Positions 50,461 through 62,489 of a stretch of DNA of 64,000 nt are shown here, in pieces; position 1 is the first letter of the stretch; the number at the start of each line of letters is the position of its first letter. The stretch comes from Cyanoderma ruficeps (lineage: Eukaryota; Chordata; Aves; Passeriformes; Timaliidae). The DNA is taken from positions 5,277,294-5,341,293 of the forward strand of contig VZDJ01004378.1 of the NCBI GenBank assembly GCA_008694505.1, written 5' to 3'. A model generated the notes under the pieces. The model was not told the origin of the DNA. It ran no database searches and worked only from the letters and a program-made list of their open reading frames with translations. The translations under genes and the position numbers were made by a program.

Positions 50461-53400
50461 CCACCAAATTTTTGAGAGTGAAGAGGCAGGAATTAGAAGT
50501 ACCAAAACCTAAGAGTTCATGAAGTGTTTGATGTGTTCATTGTGCACAGGTCGAAAGAAATGTTGAAAATCTGCTTAATAAAGTTGTTGTGCATCTTCAA
50601 AAAAGTTAGCATGTTTTGGTACTTGGGTTACATATGTGGAAAAATGGAGTTTCCTGAAGAAATAGAGAATTTTGTTCTGTCTGATTGGCCGTTGTTTCAG
50701 GATGTATCTACATGGCTAAAACACTTTTTATTTTTTAACTAATCATTCCCTGGAGACAGGTTTTTTTAGTGAGTTTCTAACTAAATACTAGTTCCCTTGA
50801 ATGTGCCAAGAAGAGCAAATATCCTGAGCCAATTCCAAACTATAAAGAATATGGAGGTATCAGAAGGTGTGTTCCTGAGTTGTTTTCTGGTAGGTCTGTT
50901 TGTTTACTGATTAACCGAGTTGGAAGAATGGTTGCTCTCAGCTCTGTGTATTTCCTTGTTTTGTTGGATTCCTTTCATTGGCTTTCACAGTGAAGAGCAG
51001 AGGTTTTCCATGGTGTTTGAAAAAAAAATGTGTTTACTGTTTATTTTCTCCAAAATGCAAATAGTCTCAGAAGGAAAAATGGCAGCCTAAATGGTGTTAA
51101 ACTGCATGAAGTTATCTCCCAATTACAATATAATTCAGAGTTACACATCAAAAAGTGGTTTCTCTAAACACAAGGTTATGAAAAAAATCAATTTCATGCT
51201 TAAGTCTTTTATTAAACTCCATTTTCCTGCTTTTCTAGCTTAATAATACCTTAATGAAAATAAATTTCAAAATTGCTTTAGTTTATGCAGGTGTATTGTT
51301 TACTAATAGATTATTTTCCAATAGAGTGGCAGACTTAGAAAAACTAATTACTTTTGCAGTTCCCGACAACATTCATGAACCACTTTGTAAGTGACCAGGA
51401 GTTAGGGTGTGGGAGCAGAGAGAAATGAGGAATAAGTGGAGCATTGGCTTCATTTCAGTTCTTGGCTTGAACATTGAGGCAAGTGGGACAACCACCACTG
51501 TTTGTGCTGACACGGGCTGTCCTAAATAACAACTGGAAAGCAGTGCCTCCCCAAGAGCCTTTTGCAGTGCATGTCAACATTGGCATTATTGGCCCATCAT
51601 TCTTACAAGTGGTGTCATATTTTCTCATACCCAACAGACTCAGCGTGCAGCTGGAGTTTCCATAATAGTTGCTGCTATGAAGCAAGAGGGAAAATTGGGC
51701 CTCAGAGACAGTGTAATTCTCAGATCACATTTACCTGTGCATTTTACAGGACAGAATCTAGTTCAATAGATACATTTGCAGTCATGCAGATGTGTTTCTA
51801 GCAGCTATAGATTCTACAGAGCTTTTGAAAGTAGGGCTTATTATTTCATAGCTGCTGTCTGGAGCTCTGGGTACTGAAGGAGTGAAGGGAAAGTGATATA
51901 GACCTAGCAATGGCATTTACAATAAGGCAGGTACATGATAGGACTGCAGCTGAAGGCAGAGACTTTAAAAGCTTGACTGATGAAAGTGAATGAAATCTGG
52001 AGAGCTAACACTGAGATGTGACACCAGGAGCCAAAAGATGTCAGAAAAACTGAAAAATTCAGTCAGAAATAGCTAAAAGTTGTGGACATGAGACGTTAAC
52101 AACCTCTCAGAATGGGCAGTCAGGGAATTCAGCAGATATTTGAAGATAAAAAGAGAAGCTGAGGGAACAGAACCCACCGGGAATTTAAATATAGGCAGTA
52201 CACTGGGGAGGGTGTGAAGCAATGTGAATAATTAAAATGTTGAATATACATCTATAAAATAATTGAGAATAAAATATTAGTGAGGACACAATCCTGGGTC
52301 CTTAATCTCTGAATGCCTAGAATTCAGTTTTCACTTACAGAAGTAATTCCATTGCTCTTTTTAAAGCAACAAATACAGTCTTAAAAAAGAAATTTTATAT
52401 GTGATTAGACTGCTATACTTCATTTTTAGTTGAATGTAGTTCAGGTGATAAATGTGGGCACTGTGTCTATAAAAATTTAGGGGAGCATTTTGACCACTCA
52501 TAGAAGGGGGACCACACATTTTTTACCAAAAAATAAGTTTGACATCTTTACAGCAGCCTTACAATTATCGCAAATGACACACTGGGTGGGCTGCAAATTT
52601 TTTTCACCTAAGTCATTGCCCTTAACATAAGGCAATATTGTTAGCATGTCCACATTTTATCTTTGTACCAGGTCATTGTCTCTATTACTTTATTAATATA
52701 TGAGCTTTTAATATGAAAGCAACATCAACAGAGATAAAAAGGTGATTTTCAGCTGATGTACAACCACTTGGGAAAAAGGATACATGTAAAAGCAGTAATT
52801 ATTTAAATTGGAGCTAACTTAGTGTTTGTGAACATTACATCCATTAGGAGAATATTTGCAAAAGAGAATAATGCTTTTTCAGTAAGGTACATCTGCTGAC
52901 AGGCAGACACCTTTCTATGTTTTATTAGATCATAAATTCTCATGTGTCTGTGTTAATACAGCAAGTAGATCAATGCAATCATTGTACAGTTGAGTTTTTT
53001 TCATCACAAAACGAGATGAAAATTAATTAGAATTACGTGGGTTTTGAGCTTTACTGCAAATTTCTTATTTGATTAATAGTGATGATTATTAAATTCATTA
53101 TAGTAGTTCCCAGATATGGTACCTGAAACTAGAACTCTAGTGTGCCAGACATTGCAAAAATAAGAAACATACAACAAAAAGTAAAGGCTGTTTTGAGAAG
53201 GAGGCTCTATGAAACTGGACATTCTCAACTGGAACTTCAAGCAGACTCTCTTTTAACTTTATATTCCTGGTGACATCAAACTGATCTACTAAAGGTGGTC
53301 TCAGCAGCATGTCCTGAGGATGTCTATGTCTGGCAGAATTTCATTAAAAGTTAAAACATGCATCAAGGTTATAAAAACTATACTATACTTTAACACTCCA

Positions 53401-53790
53401 TTAATCTGGGTGGGTAAATAGTAATTTTACCTGGACAATTGAATGAGTCACTGAAATTCTCATAAATTATAATTTTATCGCTGTGTCAAAGTCTGTATGC
53501 TTATGTTTGAACTGGAAGATTTGGATAAAACAAATAATCTCACTCTTGCCATTTCTTACCTTGTGAGTGCTTGTTTTCTTTATTTAATGTCTTCTGTACG
53601 TGCTTTGAAAGAATTGTCAAAGTAAAAAATAGATATTCCAATAAATGTAATCATATTAACATCAAAATACTCAGGAACTTTAGGTCCTATATGTGGACCT
53701 TCCTTGTTTATGAAGTGACTGAAACTGAGAATAGGTTGGCAAGCAGTAGAAAAGGGAGGAAGCACACTAGAAAACCATCTAGAAATTAAC
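50461..53790. other. Noncoding AT-rich stretch
   Basis: No gene seen. A patch at about 51430-51720 has a balanced composition, with overlapping 60-79-codon frames on both strands, and might be a conserved noncoding element. A 27-base segment at 51360-51386 has an excellent acceptor (ATTACTTTTGCAG) and a good donor (CACTTT|GTAAGTGA). Confidence 0.6.
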
Positions 53791-53806
53791 ACATATATAT
53801 ATATAN
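53791..53806. repeat. (AT)n microsatellite with an N
   Basis: An AT run that ends in the only ambiguous base in the window (N at 53806). It probably marks a base-calling or assembly problem in the repeat. Confidence 0.9.
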
Positions 53807-56800
53807 CAATGGGGGTTTGCCAAAAGCAAATCATGTCAGACTAATCTGATTCCTTCTATTCCAGGCTAACAGACTCATGTAGATGAGAAACACTAGAGTT
53901 TTGACAGTCTTCAACGATATTCTAGTAAATAACCAAAGCAAACATTTTCTATAAGAAACTGTTTAACGTTGGAGTGAAACTGGTCAGAAAATTAAATGTG
54001 GTTAGAAAGTGTCAATTTTTCACAGTCAAAGTGGAGAAGTTCAAGGACATAGGTATTCAGTTGCAAACAGAAAGGATAAGAGACAGCTTGCTAAAAAAAA
54101 TTACCCAAGGTGTAGTTGCATATGGAATTGATGTCAGGTTCTTATGAGTAATATAATACAAAGACATATAAATTAAGAAACAGCTTCCAAAATAGGGAAA
54201 AATCAGTAAACCCTTATCTGGAGACCATGGCTATGGTACTTGAAGAAATATTGGACCTATTTGAATCTAGAGAAAAATAGCAAATGTGATAAAGGTCTTA
54301 AAAACATGACTTACTAAGATTAACCCATTTGGTGTGAATCCTCATAATCTCTTGCCATTTTCCTGTTTTCTCTTCATTTTCCTTACTGGGATTTCAGTTC
54401 CCTTCATTATCCACCTTCGGGCTATTTTCATCACCTCTGACTTTGCCTTTTTTTTTCCTCCAGGCTATACACTCAAAATAATTTCTCTCCTGTTCTCTCT
54501 TTCAGTTCTTGTCTCATCTATATTTGGTTATTATAGTCACCCACATAGATTTTTCCTGAGTACCTGTAACTAAGCAGAGTTACTGAAAACAGAAGAGAAA
54601 GTGAGATGGTCAACACAAGGTATGGAGACTTAGTCAAAGTAAACTCTCAGGGCGTGTGAAATCTCTTGAGGCTGTGTGTAAATAAATCACTATAAAGCAC
54701 CTACTAGGAAATTAATTGGTAACACAATTTGTAAAGTTCTTATAGAAACAAAAAATATTCACTCCTCACTTCCACATTCCCTGTCTTGCTCACATGGTAT
54801 ATATTTCTTGCAGAAAAAGGCTGGCTGTTTTTGTATGTCAAAGAAAAAAAGATAAATTCAGCCTGAGGCAGATACCTGGCATAAAAAACCTTGACTCAAA
54901 CAATCTAAGTTTAGCAACTTTGTAAATAACTGAAAGCAAAGCCATATAATTGAAAGTCTTGAGCAATCTTAGTAAAAGGCACTTGATGTCGTAAACTCTA
55001 CACATAATAATTTTTCTTTAATGTATCTGTATCCTATGCTTCAATTCTTCAGCTGGAGGCTCATTTCACAGATATCTTTGTCATTCTAAATAAAGTTCAA
55101 TGACAAGAATTTTGTGAGAACAGTGACTGTTTATAAACAGAAGCTCAGGGAATAACCATGATAAGAGCATTCTTTTTTCATCTCTGATGTTATAAGAATA
55201 TTTTTTTTTTACTTCTGCCCCATAAGACTGTTTTCTTTTTGCAAGTTAAAAAGTCTACTATTTTTCAATGATGACCCACTTCTGTACTCTTAACAAAACA
55301 ACACTAAAAAATGAAGTGCCTTTCTGACACATGAGGAAAAATAATTATTCCAGATATTATACAGACATTAATGTAGTGAAAAAAACAAGGTTTTTTTTTT
55401 TTTATCTTCTCTTGAGCATAAGAATCTGTGCGGGCACAATTAAAAGTGTGAGACTTTATTACTCTCCTTCTCCTGGTACTACACAATAGAGAATCAGTAC
55501 AGTTGTGGAGTGGTTTGTTTTCTGTCTCTGGGTGCATATTCGGGGGGAGCTTTGAGCTTTGTGTTCTGAGCAATGGAAATGGGACCCCAACATTTCTAGT
55601 AACATTTCTGTCTTGACTAAATGGTGCTATTTGTCTTCTTATATGCTGCTCTGACAAAAAAAAAAAAAATCATTTATACTCGTAGTCTTGCCTTGCTCTG
55701 ATAATATTAACCTTTATAACCTGTGTCTTATATAGTCCTAATGACAACAGTACATATACCTTATACAAAGATGAAACTGTAAAATGTATTTTTGACAATT
55801 TCTGTAAAAATGGCATATAGATATTAGGTAATTACTGTAAATCCATCGCAACTTTTACCAAGGTCAATGTTTAGTTTCTTGCCATCACCTTCAATAAATT
55901 GAATAATACTCTCTTCTCTACATATTGACTCCTATTCCTTCTTTTTTAACTGTTGCTTTACAGTTCAACCCATGTAAATATACAGTTTTGCAATGCTAGA
56001 AATAATTGTGTCTAATGTGGAAGGCACACAGTTCTTAGTGAATATAAGGAGTTTTTGACCCTTTATAGCCCAAGGATGTCTGCATCCATTTCCAGCATTT
56101 ATGGGGAGAGGTCAGAAACACAGACTTTTCCAAAAGGTGACATTCGCACCTTAAGACAAAAGTTGAACTTTATAGGCTCAGAATAGCACCCTCAGAATGC
56201 CAGGGTCCTATATGCAAAAGTGATTAATGGAGATAATCTGTTGTCTGAAATACTAAGATTGGGCTGAGAATGCTGTATTAAAATTGTTCACACCCTTTAA
56301 TGAGAAAGTAATAAACTTCCCTAACACTAATTGGAAGGTTTAAGAAGATGGTATTGATACAGCATGAGCTCCTCAGCAGGATCTACAGCTTTTTACATTG
56401 TCATACTATGAAAAATGGAACCAGGCTCAAAACTTTACTCAATATGCAAGATACTCAATGAGCATAGGGATAAGATATTAATGGATATTCTGTTGACAGT
56501 TTTTCCCATAATATTATGAAACCACTTGCAAGAAAACCAAAGTCTGACTGAATGCTCTTGAGGACCTTCTGAGACTGTAGAACAAACTACAAAAAAGACA
56601 AAAATCCTAGACAAAATTTACTTTCTCCAAAGAAAAGGCACCTTGCCTTTATTTTTGTTGGTGATTTTTGGTGGTTTTTGTTTTGTTGGTTTGTTTTGTT
56701 TGTTTGAGGGTTTTGTTTTTTTTTCCTTTTACTAGATATTCATAACAACAAACTTATATAAAGAAAAAACATTATTAACCCAAGTTATGCATTTATTCAC

Positions 56801-58974
56801 CTGGAAAGTGGAAAAAAAAGATACATTCTCGGTGATTTCTTCCTATTCTACAATCCTGCTGGAGGGTGCACATCTGTTCTGATGAGTGCTATAATGAGTG
56901 GGTAAAACAGAATAAGAACAGAACTTAATAACCTAGGAAAATAAGGTTAAATCCCATCAGCAGTCATTAATAGCTAGTAAATATTGTCAACAGTTCCCTT
57001 GTTGCTCAGGTGTGAAGCAATTAACACAGGACTCGGAGGTTATCTAGAAGTCTCTCCTTTACAGTTTTACTCACAGTAGAGCCCTTAGTATTATTTGTTC
57101 ATTTATGATCCCTCTCCCCTCTCTATAAATGATATGGATCATTTATGAAGACTACAAATATAAGAACTTGCATAAATGCACAGTGGATAGCAGCTTTTGA
57201 ATATTTGATGCAGGCAACCATCTAGAATATTGAAATGAGTAGTAGAAATTTAAAATTATAAGTAAGGTGCTGAGAACAGAATGGTCAAGATTCTTATATC
57301 TTCTCCCATTATTAACAGTTTCAGCCAAGCTGTAAAGTACATGTTGTTTGAGGAACTGAAAGATGTTTGTATGGCTGTATATTTGTGAAATACTCTTGTT
57401 AATGGGCAGTGAGACATTAGTTTGTAAGTTCACACAAGCAGCTATTAATCTTGGACTGAAGTCCAGAACCACTGTTGTTGAACGACAGCAGAAAAAAAAT
57501 ATTATTTTTTTTTAAGATTTCAGTTCTGAAAATAAAAACCATAGGATTAATACCTCAATATATAGCAAGAGTGGTAGGGATGCAAAGAGACAGCCATCAA
57601 ATGAAACTAAAGAAAGAGAGATCAAAGAACTTTACAAAACTATACAAAAAAGGGATCTCCACACTGAAGAATTCACATTATTTTTTATCTCTGTCAGGAA
57701 GGTGAGAGGGAGAAAACAAGGCTTGGTTAATCTACTGCTGACAGTTTGCTTTTCAGAATTAAAATACCAATTTGGGAACATGGCAAACTGATCATTTTGC
57801 TTGCTACATGTACAGCATGAGTATAGTAAACTATTAAAGAGACAAAAATTCTGGCTAATCAGTATATACCATTTTGGACAGTTCAACAACTATTGTATGT
57901 TATTTCTATTTCTAAAAATACATAATTAGCAAAAGTTCAGGTCAGAAACCATTTCTGAGGCAGTTTTCATAGCTCTGAATTATTCCATGTTTGGAGGATT
58001 TGCTTTGTTTTTTGGAAATTAAATTATTGTTTCATAGGTTTTTGCTTGATTACTTATCTTAAGAAATTTGTCCTTGGTGCATTGTCCTTTCCCTTCAAAT
58101 TGAACTCAAGATACAAGGTTACTCAATCTTTCTGACAGAAAGATTTATGTCTGTATAGAAAATGCCACAGTGAATATCCAGACTAAAAGTTGTTTTTGAT
58201 AGTGAAGAAGGTAAATTAATCATGTTTTTGTAATGCTGAATCTTTGTCTCCTTTCTTTAGGTGATCTTATTGCAAATAAACATCAGCCTCCTCTTCTCAA
58301 AATGCAAATTAACATTTTTTGGTAGCTAAATGATCAAGTCATAACCACAATGTTAAAAACTAACTGATACATCAAAAGGAAAGAAACAATCTAACAAATC
58401 TAGTAGCAGTTATTAAGGTTCTTATAAAACTGACCCTTGGAAGATAAGCAGTTCTCAAATACCAAAAAGCTGGTGTAAAAATTAAAATGCATATTTTTAT
58501 GATCAGTGCCACAGGACCATGTTGAAATAAACAGTTTATATTGTTAGCTAGTTTTCTGTCTAGCACTATAAAATATGTAATTATCAAAGCCACATAACTA
58601 AGCAAAATCTTATCAACTGTAAACATATCCAGTGTTAAGAACAAATAACATCTGAATTTCATCTATGTATCACAGTAGTATATGTACTGTTTTTTACAAA
58701 CATCTATGGCTAAATCCATCCAAAATTTAGCACCATAATAATTTGAGTAATTATGTCTTTAATTATTGTCGAAGAATCAGCAGATTCCCAGTCCTCTAGA
58801 TGAGAAACAACATGTTTAGGAATATGTTGCCTGAAGAGGCTGGGTTTGCACCGTGACTGACAGACTTTCTTAAGTTGTAGGTTTTAGATTTATTAAGGAT
58901 GTTGAAACCTAAATCCTATGCCAAAATCTTTACCTTTATGATGTGTATTCTGAATTAAACAATAACCAAAAATA
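53807..58974. other. Noncoding AT-rich stretch
   Basis: No gene seen. T or A runs occur at about 55391-55403 and 55657-55670, and a T/G-rich simple tract at 56655-56720. Open frames here are under about 120 codons and look random. Confidence 0.6.
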
Positions 58975-59205
58975 TTGCCCCCTGTCATAATGCTACAGGG
59001 TCTGGTGGGAAAGACTCTCTCAATGCATCTTCTTTATGCCTTTGTATATTGAAAGGCCTCAACAAGGTTTCCCTTGATCTGTATCTTGTCCAGGATGACC
59101 TCAGCTCCCTCAGCTTTTCTTGACAGAAGGGGTGCTCCAGCCCTCTGACTGTTTTTGTGGCCCTCTTCTGGATCCACTCCAACAGGTCCATGACTTTCTT
59201 CTACT
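58975..59205 (-). mobile_element. CR1 LINE fragment, reverse-transcriptase C-terminal part
   Basis: The minus-strand frame from 59191 reads DLLEWIQKRATKTVRGLEH, the conserved stretch near the C-terminus of CR1 ORF2 (family knowledge). Downstream the nucleotide match continues (TTGAGGCCTTTCAATA on minus) in a shifted frame, so the copy is frameshifted and dead. Unlike the other copies it lacks the 3' terminal octamers. It is therefore an internal relic, truncated at both ends or too diverged to follow. Confidence 0.85.
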
Positions 59206-60091
59206 ACATAGTAGTATGATCTCTAATGATCTAGTACATAATTTAGTTGTCTTTTCAAGAGAAATGAGCAAAAACCTGTTTGATGTCTTATAAAGAATTG
59301 TCACACAGTATCTAAAAAAGGTAGAATTCATGTTATCATGAATATTTTTCATAAATATACAGGCATGCTCACTGATATTGAATCCCATAGAATCAAAATG
59401 ACAGTTTCTAATTGTTGATATTAATCTGTCTTTGAAAAAACACACTCTTATGTCTGGCTGCTGCATAGGTTGAATTTATAAATGTAGCCACTTCAGAAGC
59501 AGCAGCTTTGGTCATAACCAAGCCATTTCTGACAAATGTTCAGATTACTAAGAGCTGTGCAAATGACCTCACATTCAATAACACACACACTTGAGGACTG
59601 CTCTCCTAAGACCATAAAGATGAGCAAGTGTAGTACAATCACCATCTTGAAACAGAAAGCTGTTTAGCAGGAATCTTTAGAACTCAGAGTTATCTCTTTG
59701 AAACAGCAAACTTTCAACTGCTTTGCACAAGTTTCTTACATTAATGGAAAACAGAGGGCTTTATTGCTTATTCAGTTACATCAGAGCAACAAGAAAAAAT
59801 AGCATGGTATTTTAAAATTCTTCAGTATTTCTTACAGCATCATCATATTTCATAAATGAAATGCAATTATGTTCTCATTCCATCAAGGCGTTAGGAGGCA
59901 GATTATAATTTTATACTTCTAAATAAGGAGGCCAAGACAAAGTGCCACACCAAATGCTACATGGGAACCATGACAGGCCCACAGAACCTGACCCCACACA
60001 GCACTGGTTGGAGGGAATTCTTAAACAGTGCTTAAGCACTGCTTCAGCACTGCTTCAGCACCGCTTCTTAAAATGCCTTCAATTTCTGCAC
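59206..60091. other. Noncoding stretch before the LTR cluster
   Basis: No gene seen. The minus-strand frame at 59110-59466 runs out of the CR1 relic into unrelated DNA. A perfect palindrome and an ACTGCTTCAGC tandem lie at 60026-60066. Confidence 0.6.
60026..60066. repeat. 16-bp palindrome followed by tandem GCTTCAGCACT units
   Basis: CAGTGCTTAAGCACTG at 60026-60041 is a perfect palindrome. It runs straight into three near-copies of an 11-base GCTTCAGCACT unit. This is immediately left of the minus-strand LTR. Confidence 0.85.
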
Positions 60092-60617
60092 TGCTGTGGG
60101 TTAACCCTGGTTGCCACCTCAGCACAACCCAGCTGCTTGCTCACTCCCCAGAATGGGGTGAGGGTAGAAGTGAGAAAATGTGGGGGTTCAGATAGAATTT
60201 TCATCAGTAAGCCAATGCAGACGTACCTGTCGGCTGGCAGATGTTTGGATATTTCCCTGAAAACAAGGCTCAATCCTTAATAACAGTTACTTGGGAACAC
60301 AAATGCCATCACTTCTAATACCTTCCCCCCTTCTATGCAGAAGCTATTGCTAAGTATGACATCACATATTTTGGAATATCCCTCTGTTCAGTTGGGGTCA
60401 GCTGTCACTGCTGTATCTCATCCCAAATTCTAGTCTGTCCCCAGCCTACATGCTGGCAAGACAGTGTGAGAAGCAAAACAAAAGGACCTTGATGATGTGT
60501 AAGTACTGCTCAGCATTACCTAAAGCATGAGTGCCTTATCGATGCTATTTTGGTGAAAAATCATAGCCCCATACAACTACAAAAAATTACTATTCCATCC
60601 CAAACAAAATCAGTATA
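60092..60617 (-). mobile_element. Solo LTR, old avian endogenous retrovirus (ERVL-like)
   Basis: The left end reads TGCTGTGGGTTAACCC. Inner landmarks follow in the order of a widespread avian ERV LTR read backwards: GCTCACTCCCC, AGTGAGAAAA, CCTGTCGGCTGGCAG, GGAACACAAATGCCATCAC, GTTGGGGTCAGCTGTC, CCCCAGCCTACATGCTGG, and CATAGCCCCATAC near the right end. The element therefore lies on the minus strand. Its terminal bases are decayed (TA where CA is expected) and no target duplication is visible. The TATA region and a CRE-like site (now TGACATCA on plus) are mutated. The U5/polyadenylation part looks shortened. Assignment to the family is from memory of the LTR pattern. Confidence 0.85.
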
Positions 60618-60987
60618 CTTAGTAGTGTAGAGTATGAGCATAGAGAGGACTAGTCTAATAACTTACATAAACTACTTCCTTTCAGTGTGCTCATGCTAAA
60701 ACTTCATGTTGCTGTCACCATGTGCATTTCTTTTTTCATAATTAGTATGGTAACATAGGATTTTCTTGCACTTTTTGTGCATATGGCAGCCTTTGCAGGT
60801 TTGTACCTTATGCTTTAGATACTTTCTGTGCATTTTGAATAATTATGCAAAGGTTTATAACTACACAATCTTTGCTTCCCTTGTCTTGCAACTTCTGTGC
60901 TAAAAAATTTGTGAAAAAATAAAAGATATAACTTTCAGATTATGTAGTCTAATCTGCTTTTTCACCATCAACATTCAAATTTATAAG
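60618..60987. other. Noncoding spacer between two LTRs
   Basis: About 370 bases of AT-rich DNA with no gene or repeat recognised. Confidence 0.6.
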
Positions 60988-60992
60988 TGGTA
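60988..60992. other. Target-site duplication, left copy (TGGTA)
   Basis: TGGTA directly precedes the LTR start at 60993 and matches 61686-61690 exactly. Confidence 0.9.
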
Positions 60993-61685
60993 TGTCCTGG
61001 GTTATAGTCTATTCAATTTCATCTGCTGAAAAACAGTTGGGGGCGGGTGCCTTTTGATAATGGGCCAACGGTCAGTATCAGGTAGAGCATTGTTCTTATC
61101 TTTAATGGGCCATTAACACTCTTCCCAAGCGTCTCCCCTTCCCAACACATACCTACATCCTAGCGTACCTATTGTGTGATGCTCCACCCCGTGGGAGGAG
61201 CCAGCCATTTTTACCTGGATAAAGCTGGAACTTTAAACGAGCACAGGGTCTTGCTTCATCCGATTACGGGAGGAAGGCTGGACCCTTCTCACCACCTCAG
61301 GACCCCTTTCTTTTCTGCTACTGGATCATTTTCTGCCTCAGCGGAGCTGTACCTGCCATTCCAGGAGGACTCACTTTTGGACTGCTTTCCACACCCTGAC
61401 TAACAAGGTTGTAGCTTTGACCCTGTCAGGGCTTTTCAAAATTGTTGTTTGTTGGTTTGCTGGTTTGGTGGGGTGGTTTTGTTTTTTTTTTTTTTTCTTT
61501 TTCTTTTCTTCCACATTTGTATTCTTATATTCTTAGTAAAAAGCTGTTATTCCTACTCCCAAATCTTTGCCTGAGAGCCGTTAATTGCAAAATTAGAACT
61601 TGGCGGGGGGTGAGGGGTTTACATCCTCTATTCTAAGGGGAACCCCAGTTTCCCTGGCAGATACCTGTCTTTCTAAACCAAGACA
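60993..61685 (+). mobile_element. Solo LTR with intact ends (693 bp)
   Basis: It starts TGTCCTGGG and ends CCAAGACA, so the ends are the retroviral TG...CA with a short imperfect inverted repeat. An exact 5-bp duplication (TGGTA) flanks it. No internal retroviral sequence is present, so this is a solo LTR left by recombination between the two LTRs of a provirus (established mechanism). On plus there is a TATA-like GGATAAAGC at about 61219 and an AGTAAA polyadenylation-like signal in the 3' part (about 61534), which is why I assign the plus strand. A T-rich tract (about 61480-61502) lies between. Five-base duplications fit ERVL-like or some class I elements. Open frames inside are not host genes. 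Confidence 0.9.
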
Positions 61686-61690
61686 TGGTA
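61686..61690. other. Target-site duplication, right copy (TGGTA)
   Basis: Exact repeat of the five bases at 60988-60992, directly after the LTR end. Confidence 0.9.
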
Positions 61691-61717
61691 CTACAGCTTT
61701 TGTTAAGCATTATTTTA

Positions 61718-61810
61718 CAGAATCATAGAATTGTTTGGGTGGGAAGACACCTTAAAGTTCACTGAGTTCCAATGCTCCTACCAGAGCAGGTATGGTAACA
61801 TCTTCCCACC
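61718..61810 (-). mobile_element. CR1 LINE stub, 3' end
   Basis: The plus strand reads CAGAATCATAGAATTG, then TTTGGGTGGGAAGACACC and TTAAAGTTCACTGAG, the CR1 3' end in reverse complement. Only about 90 bases remain, which is typical for early abortion of reverse transcription. It lies 30 bases right of the solo LTR. Confidence 0.8.
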
Positions 61811-62489
61811 TTCACCACTGCAGTTGTGGTTTTTTACCTTTCAAATGCAAATTCCAGTCTGTGCATACTTACAAGATGCATCAGGATCTTTCTCTAAACT
61901 GTTTGTTAATTTTCATGTTATCAACATTGCTTTCTCATATACTATAAATGCCATCATAGTTTGTGTAATTTTCTAGAATCTTAACTTTTTACATATATTA
62001 TTTTGCCTTAAAATTTCAGCATATGCCAACACTGTAATTTACACTAATAGGACCACATTTTAAAATGTGAATTCTGGTAGCTGTAAAATCTGCAGCTCTC
62101 TTGCAGAAAATCTACATAAGCAGTTTACTGATACCCCTCTGAAAATGAATGTGCAAAGACTTGGGTGATTATTTGCAGATAAATATGCATAAGCTGGATG
62201 CAAATATTAAATGTGGAACTCAATCTTGAAAAAATTCTTGCTCACTGATGAGAAATAAGCTTGCAATTTGGAAGAGTTTACAAGAATTCCTTCCCCATGT
62301 CAAAGCATGCAGCCTTGGTGGCTTAGGATCATAGCACGGAAGAGACATCAGCTTCAAAGGACTCTGACAAAGACTGGATTAGCACTTTAGGAAAATTAAT
62401 AGCACCCACCCACATCATGTCCCAGATAATACAGCAGAACTGGGAAGAAGGAGAAGGGACTTATCTGATGTGATAAAATTATAAACTTC
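61811..62489. other. Noncoding stretch
   Basis: No gene seen and no repeat recognised. Confidence 0.55.

Noticed and set aside
59110..59466. 118-codon minus-strand frame
   Set aside because: It joins the CR1 relic to unrelated upstream DNA in a frame different from the CR1 reverse transcriptase.
1886..59950. Search for CRISPR arrays, phage-like modules, operons or toxin-antitoxin pairs
   Set aside because: None present. The sequence is vertebrate nuclear DNA and no regularly spaced repeats with unique spacers were seen.
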